Source of the DNA: Ophioderma brevispina | Taxonomy: Eukaryota; Echinodermata; Ophiuroidea; Amphilepidida; Ophiodermatidae | Assembly: GCA_023653785.1 (NCBI GenBank) | Contig: JAMKCH010014279.1 | Span: forward strand, 1-64,000 | Length of the DNA stretch: 64,000 nucleotides | Direction: 5' to 3' | Shown: one piece after another, positions 58,752 to 64,000 of the stretch | Layout of the letters: the number at the start of each line of letters is the position of its first letter | How positions within the stretch are numbered: the first letter of the stretch is position 1 | Notes under the pieces: model-generated | Seen by the model: the letters and a program-made list of their open reading frames with translations, nothing else | What the model was told of the DNA's origin: nothing | Databases searched by the model: none | Position numbers and translations under genes: made by a program

Positions 58752-58961
58752 TGTAAATTAGTTCTCGGCGGTTTTGATGCAGATGAAGTTGAAGAATTTA
58801 GTATTGTGCCAAAGTTAAAGTTAAATCCTTCCACACCGGCGTAGGTAGGCGTGCTTAGTAAAAGGAAACTTTCTACCGGGGAATGAACTTTTTTTGTTGG
58901 GCGTATAGCATCACGGTTAGATAGAAGCACTTCCGTATACAATTAACCTGTAGCAGTGTAA

Positions 58962-59123
58962 ATGGATAGTCAGAGGAAAACAAGGTTTCGCAAATATTCG
59001 GAGCATTATAGTAGATTCAAACCCATGTGTCACCAGAGGAAAAGGTTGGACAGCGTACGATTAGTTGGGACGAGGAGGCAGGAAAAAAAGAAAACTATGT
59101 GGCTCATTCAAACGGTTTCATGA
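58962..59123 (+). CDS. Short basic open frame, unknown
   Basis: 53 codons from ATG to TGA, rich in Arg and Lys (MDSQRKTRFRKYSEHY, then SRFKPMCHQRKRLDS and QEKKKTMW). It resembles the basic start of some nuclear or DNA-binding proteins, but no family can be named. It lies inside the C2-specific insertion, downstream of the candidate gene. It may be a first exon or chance. Confidence 0.15.
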   Translation: MDSQRKTRFRKYSEHYSRFKPMCHQRKRLDSVRLVGTRRQEKKKTMWLIQTVS

Positions 59124-60019
59124 ACGAAACTAGATAATTGGCCTTGATGTTGGGCATCATTTTTACATAAAGAGGGCAAAGACTTGTGTCCTTCGTATCC
59201 AAAAACACGGCGGGTGCTCCAAAAGTCAGTAACATTCAACTCACGTGTTACAATGAATGCATTGAATACCACTTGAAGCAAATACGATTAACAGAATTGT
59301 TTGAGAGTTAATAAACGTAGCTTTAAATGAGGGCCTAACGTTGACTTGAATGTTGTCAATTAAAAGCACAGAATGAAGACACTATCCGACTCACGTATCA
59401 ATAAGATTCTAGAGTGGAATTTGAATTTCCAAGCCTGCAATGTCCCTCATTCAATTGCCATAACTCGGAAAAGTACTCGAGGTGACACGATGGGGTGAAT
59501 CTACTATAATAAAAATTGTTTCATATTATCCTCGCTCGTTTAAAAAACAAGGCACACACCTACCTGAGAAGGCCTTTTATCATAATAGATGCATAAATTA
59601 TAATAATAATTATGAGATTTACAAAATTCAGGGAAATCTTCCATATAATTGTATAGATCCACAACGTGATGACAGCGGCCAATACTAGCTCATTTACTCA
59701 AACATTGTGAAAGAAAGTGTAGATGATTTGTATTATTTTTATGCTGTTTGAACACTCATGACTTGAATATTTCTAGGATCCCGTGTACTCCTATTCCAGT
59801 GTCATAAATAAAAATTTTCAAAAAATTGGTTAATTTTTTTTAATGCCACTGCTTGAAGAGTTACAATGTTACCCCCAGTGCATATTTGAGCTAAGAAACC
59901 TGCTGTTAAAACTATTTGGGGTTTTTTTATTTGACATCCAAATCCTTTTTTAAACCTCTAGACCTGTATCAATAATATGTGCGAAAGTTGCAAACTAAAA
60001 TGAGTATATTTTATTTATG

Positions 60020-60345
60020 ACAATGGTATTTTTTTAGATACTATTTATTTACATCTGCACATGATTGGTTGTAGAACAATACCAAGAATGTTCCAAAGGT
60101 TTATTGGAAAAGCAAAGTATTAATATGAAAACCAACACGTGAAGGTTGGACTGCGTGACTACAGTAAATCCATCCTAGAGAAAAGCATACTTTGATTTTT
60201 CTGTCATACACGACCTTGAAAAACTATATTTTGAATTACCTAAAGACAGGGTATTCAGCTTATTCAGTGTCATGGGACGCATTCAAATAGGCAATGTAAA
60301 CCTGGATTTAAAGAGTAGATGCGTCTTTCTGGATATGTTCCAGGT
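60020..60345 (+). repeat. Dispersed repeat H, copy 2
   Basis: Direct partner of 24,980-25,325. Shared blocks include CAAGAATGTTCCAAAGG and AGCTTATTCAGTG. It lies inside the 5.37-kb insertion, so the insertion carries older repeat DNA. Confidence 0.6.
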
Positions 60346-60499
60346 TAAGATTTTTTACGTGGGGTCTTCACATTATAAATAGGATTAGTTGGTCAGGACG
60401 AGTAGAGACACTTTTTTTCAGATAGTGCTTAAAACACTTATGAGAAGAAACAATGTCTGTGTTTTCAGGTTGTGAGTACTTGGTCTGAAGTCTTATTTT

Positions 60500-60787
60500 G
60501 AGGGTGGACATCAGAAAGGACGTAACTCAGCACTGAAAGAATATTAACAGGAATTTCTTTAATTCTGCGTTCATAATTAAATTTTTTTTTTTGTTGCTAA
60601 AGTTGATATAATGTTTGCTCATTACCCTGAGCTTTATGAGATGTTTAAATTTTGAGTAATGAAGAGAGTGCTTAGTAGAAAAAATATTAAACATCACATT
60701 TCTCAAAAGCAGTAAGTATTACAGCAGAATTAAGAAATTCTTTCAATTCTGTCAGTGCTGAGTTACGTCCTTCTGATGTAAACCCTC
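60500..60787. mobile_element. 288-bp MITE with ~50-bp TIRs
   Basis: The left end is GAGGGTGGACATCAGAAAG followed by GACGTAACTCAGCACTG. The right end read backwards is GAGGGTTTACATCAGAAG followed by GACGTAACTCAGCACTG. Homology continues through GAAAGAA and TTTCTTAATTCTGC. The flanks are TTTT and GATT, so no TSD is evident. There is no coding content. Confidence 0.75.
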
Positions 60788-60806
60788 GATTTGGTTTTCA
60801 TTAAAG

Positions 60807-61402
60807 GGTGCTTGTCCGATTTGTGTCTCATGTGTCTACGGATCATGAGGAACTTGCACTGCCCCCAACAACTGCCCACCACATAGTATCAAACAAAAAC
60901 TTAAGATATGGGTTTGATTTTGGATTGATAAATTTCAGGACGAATGAGAAAATTGCAGCCTGTCATCGATTTAGCTTAAAAACCGAAGGTGAGATTATTC
61001 CTTCCGTGTAATTTTTCCAGAATAGTCTCGGTCAAGACTTCACTTGGGGATTATTTAGAGAATTAATCAGTCAGGCATAATTATAATCCCTGAAGTCTTG
61101 AGATGGGGACTGTCAATATAATATTACACAGAAGAATGCCAAAATGTATGGCTTCCTTACGGACCGGATCCGCACAAGGCACCTTCAATTTTAAAGTAGT
61201 CCATACTGATTGTTCTGTTCTGATTCAGGCAGAACTCGGACAAATTAATTTTCCAGAGGAAGCAAATCATGTGTCATGGAAAAAGTATTGCCCAAATCCC
61301 TCCTTTTTGATTTGTTTTGAAAAGCAGAATAACATTACCAATTCAAAAACAGATTTTACCCGAAGGATGCTTTCCCGATCTGCTTGCATTAGGTGCATGT
61401 AG
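60807..61402 (+). CDS. Exon-like open stretches, unknown function
   Basis: An open stretch from 60,807 follows an acceptor-like TTTTCATTAAAG and ends at a good donor, ACCGAAG|GTGAGA (60,988). It carries FVSHVSTDHEELALPP and FDFGLINFRTNEKIAA. About 115 bp further on, an open frame from ATG 61,103 to a stop at 61,402 (99 codons) carries FNFKVVHTDCSVLIQAE and NHVSWKKYCPNPSFLICFE. A phase-keeping join at 61,102 (CTTGAG) leads instead into another frame with a stop after 30 codons. I recognise neither product. Treat as a candidate only. Confidence 0.2.
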
Positions 61403-63175
61403 GGTTAAAATATACCATAAGCATGGTAAAACAAAGCTTCTCAAAATGAATTAAAATCGTTTTGGGGCTGGACAGTTCTGTAAAATTTCTGAAATAAAAT
61501 GGAAAAAACTTAGCAAGCAAAAATTGCTCTACTAACATTATTTTCGTTATAACAATAAGCAACATATACGCAACGCTACTTGGAAAAAAAAAACAATGGA
61601 ATAGATGGTCTAGGTATTTTTAAGGACATTCATGGAGTACAGCACATTTTTTTATTTCAAGGTCACAGGTAATCCTTGTGAATAGCTTTCACAAAACTGT
61701 AGTTGATTCTATCTTGCGTTTGGTGTGATAAGGCAATTGTTTCCAACTGGCCGATGGGCCATTGTGCCGTACTTTCTGTCAGTATTTACAAAATTACCAA
61801 ATATGCATTTACGAATAGGTACACGTTTGCTAAGGCTAACGGTTCAGATATTTAAAAAATCTCAACTCTGTAGGTTAAGTAGGGTGCCAGTGGACGAGAG
61901 TGTGGATAACCAAATGTCCCTTTAAGCACCAAACCCACTATAAATTGTTTAGAAACAGATTGTACAAATATGGCCAATAAGAATCCATATAAATATCCAT
62001 ATATGCAAAATTTCCAGAATGCATAATGACCCTAAAGGGGAGTGATATGCCCTGAGTTTGCTTTTGTAAATTACATACCGTTTTTTACTCCAAGGTAAAA
62101 AAAAACACCCTGAATATCTAAGGGTGCATTGTACAACTTTATTATATATTTGACCTTCTGCATTAATGAGTGCAAACTTAGGGATGTGCCATTAGACATT
62201 AAATGATTCATAAGTTTTTAAAATAAAAAATGCCCACAGGACACGTACACACAAACTCTCTACACTAATGACTGCTAAAATTACATTATCGCCAAAAAAA
62301 TATATCTAATATTTTACTTGAACAAGAAAAGAAAATAAAGCCTATGCACCCTCCCCTCGAGGTTTAAATGATAACTACCTTAAAAATTAGAGGTGCTATA
62401 GTTGTGAAAACTTGGAAAGTTTCCTATAGAAATTTTAATTTGATATCCAAAAAGAAACAAAATTTAGACTAGAAATGTAGATATATAAATGATTAAGATA
62501 TTTTGGAAGGTTTTATGATCATCAGAAGAGGGTTACCTACTACAATTAAAACACCCTTCCCCCGTTGGGATGCAAAATACATGGCCAAAAAAGTTTGGTA
62601 TTACAACAGTGGATATTTAAAAATGTCACCTCGTTGTCTTTTTTGTCCCTAGCAAATCCGGACATGAGGCATTCTGTTTGCGGCCTTAAATATTCACTAA
62701 AATCACTACTGATAATTACCCGCCGACGAAAAAGTATCTTGCATTATAACAAAGTCCAATAAAATAAAGCCTAATCTTGATCTAATACCTTTAATTCTGT
62801 TAAAAAACACGGGATAGCCTGGTTATAGCCGCATCGGACGGTGAAAACATATTGAAATTCAAAAACTCTTCGCTGCGTCCCGTTACGGCTTGCATGCAAA
62901 TATCCATCAAAGCGGTTGTGCTCCAACACAATTAGGAATATCCTCATGATTTCAAGTTGTACGACCCTGCCTGAATCTGCAAAATTCTTAGGCGGGACTT
63001 TGGCCAATCCGTCACAATTTTCACGGTAATGTGGCAACTTTTCAATTTGCCATACCGGGCAGTAATGAAAGGTATTCTATCCCCGATCGATCTGTCCAAA
63101 AATTTCGTACTTCGTCGAAATGCGTAACTAGGACCCTTTCCGGTCATCTTTCAAACGAACATCCTATGGTTTCCA
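61403..63175. other. Right part of the insertion, no gene recognised
   Basis: AT-rich DNA with several short overlapping frames on both strands, none with a motif. Ends at the junction back into the C2 duplication. Confidence 0.4.
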
Positions 63176-64000
63176 TCGGGGAATCTCTGAGTCAGCCTTT
63201 AAAATGAACTCAACTGCAACATTTACAACATAGCATGACGATCACATACGCAATGCACACAAACACGAGCAACTGACACCAACAACACCCACACAGACAT
63301 TACACACATACACCCACCACACCAATACAACCAACCCGGACAACACCCACACAGAGGACACACAACAGTACCACCACACAATACAAACAACATTGTAATG
63401 TAAGTAGCCGCTGACCATTTTAAAAAAGGTATTTACATAATAATTATCTCATATTTTTGGCTTACAAACCATCATATAGATTATAGAAATTAAACTAGGA
63501 ACGCAATTATATAACTACCAAGTAAACGTATGCTCATCAGGTCAAATGTTCGCCATTCGCTGCCAAAGATAAAGATCAATATTTGTAAATATAACTGCAG
63601 TCAAGTAATAATTTAATATAAAGATAAGATTACGATGATTTAGGGCAGAAAAATGCTTTTGATCAAAAAATCAGTGAATACATTTTGTCGATCATTTTAG
63701 TGTATTTTTAAAGGCCACTCTGCGTGATTCACAAGAATCGTCAAACATATTTGGCATTTGAAGGAGTAGCTTACAAATTGAGGATAAATCGAAGAATTCT
63801 CAAAGGGTTATTTTTGTTTCCAATGAAAATTTGACAAAAAGACCAAGCAGCAGATGTTGGAAATGCTTGAGCAATAAGGTGCCCGCGTGTAGTAATAAGT
63901 TTCCGTACGGACAGTTAATGACTCAAATATCGATTTCATTTCATGTTGCTTTGGTTAGATCACTCGTAGGATGTGTAGGACACATAATACTTGTTACAAA
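63176..64000 (+). repeat. Direct duplication, copy C2, second part
   Basis: Matches C1 from about 52,018 to 52,845, including the ACACCC minisatellite, AGGAACGCAATTATATAACT (63,499), AGATAAAGATCAATATTTGT and GATTACGATGATTTAGGGC. It is still matching at the window end (CGTAGGATGTGTAGGA), so the duplication may extend beyond 64,000. Confidence 0.85.

Larger units (their letters stand above)
57805..63178. other. 5.37-kb insertion in C2 relative to C1
   Basis: C1 reads straight through GCGCCTCGGGGAATCTCTGA (about 52,020). In C2 the same site is split, with TCG on both sides (57,802-57,804 and 63,176-63,178). The ends TATAGACCACAGAGG and, read backwards, TGGAAACCATAGGATG share only a weak ACCA..AG pattern, so a TIR is not established. 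The inside holds repeat H copy 2, a 288-bp MITE and several exon-like open stretches. It could be a transposon, an allelic insertion, or ancestral sequence deleted from C1. Confidence 0.65.

Noticed and set aside
1..64000. CRISPR arrays, operons or bacterial-type promoters
   Set aside because: No regularly spaced repeats or clustered ORFs; all signs are of animal nuclear DNA.

Overview
This window looks like repeat-rich, AT-rich nuclear DNA of a metazoan, most likely a marine invertebrate. No operon-like layout or long ORF is present. What can be recognised is decayed non-LTR retrotransposons (L2/CR1-like and Jockey/RTE-like), a Tc1/mariner transposase pseudogene, tRNA-derived SINE-like sequences, and many non-autonomous DNA transposons with terminal inverted repeats (TIRs) and target-site duplications (TSDs) that can be read by eye. 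No complete host gene could be identified. The species cannot be fixed from sequence alone.

Layout. 1-6.25 kb: an endonuclease fragment, a Tc1/mariner transposase pseudogene (minus strand, about 2.0-2.95 kb) and the C-terminal end of a retrotransposon protein near 6 kb. 6.4-16.8 kb: two diverged direct copies, called A (about 6.4-12.5 kb) and B (about 12.7-16.8 kb). Copy A carries a 5'-truncated L2/CR1-like element, a hAT-type element with a perfect 8-bp TSD, and a 574-bp foldback element, none of which is seen in B. 18.1-19.5 and 34.7-35.6 kb: two members of one long-TIR family (F). 21.1-22.8 kb: another L2/CR1-like 3' end and a 983-bp mariner-type foldback element. 25.3-28.5 and 43.9-47.9 kb: two arms of a large inverted duplication, one holding a tRNA-Met-like SINE and the other a 0.97-kb MITE. 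30.0-32.9 kb: two decayed retrotransposon pieces on the minus strand. 38.7-39.2 kb: a tRNA-Thr-like sequence split by a 352-bp MITE. 39.8-40.4 and 42.7-43.3 kb: a pair of TTAA-flanked MITEs (family G). 47.2-52.8 and 53.3-64.0 kb: two direct copies, C1 and C2, both with a decayed reverse transcriptase (RT) broken by the same hAT-type MITE. C1 alone has a mariner-type MITE; C2 alone has a 5.37-kb insertion with a few exon-like stretches.

How it fits together. The duplicated copies act as each other's empty-site controls, so several insertions can be placed, oriented and ordered in time. The differences between copies are mostly one- and two-base insertions and deletions. That raises the possibility that some copies are allelic or gap-filled from unpolished long reads rather than true segmental duplications. 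I found no convincing new enzymatic system. The strongest signals are the transposon architecture and the paired occupied and empty sites.
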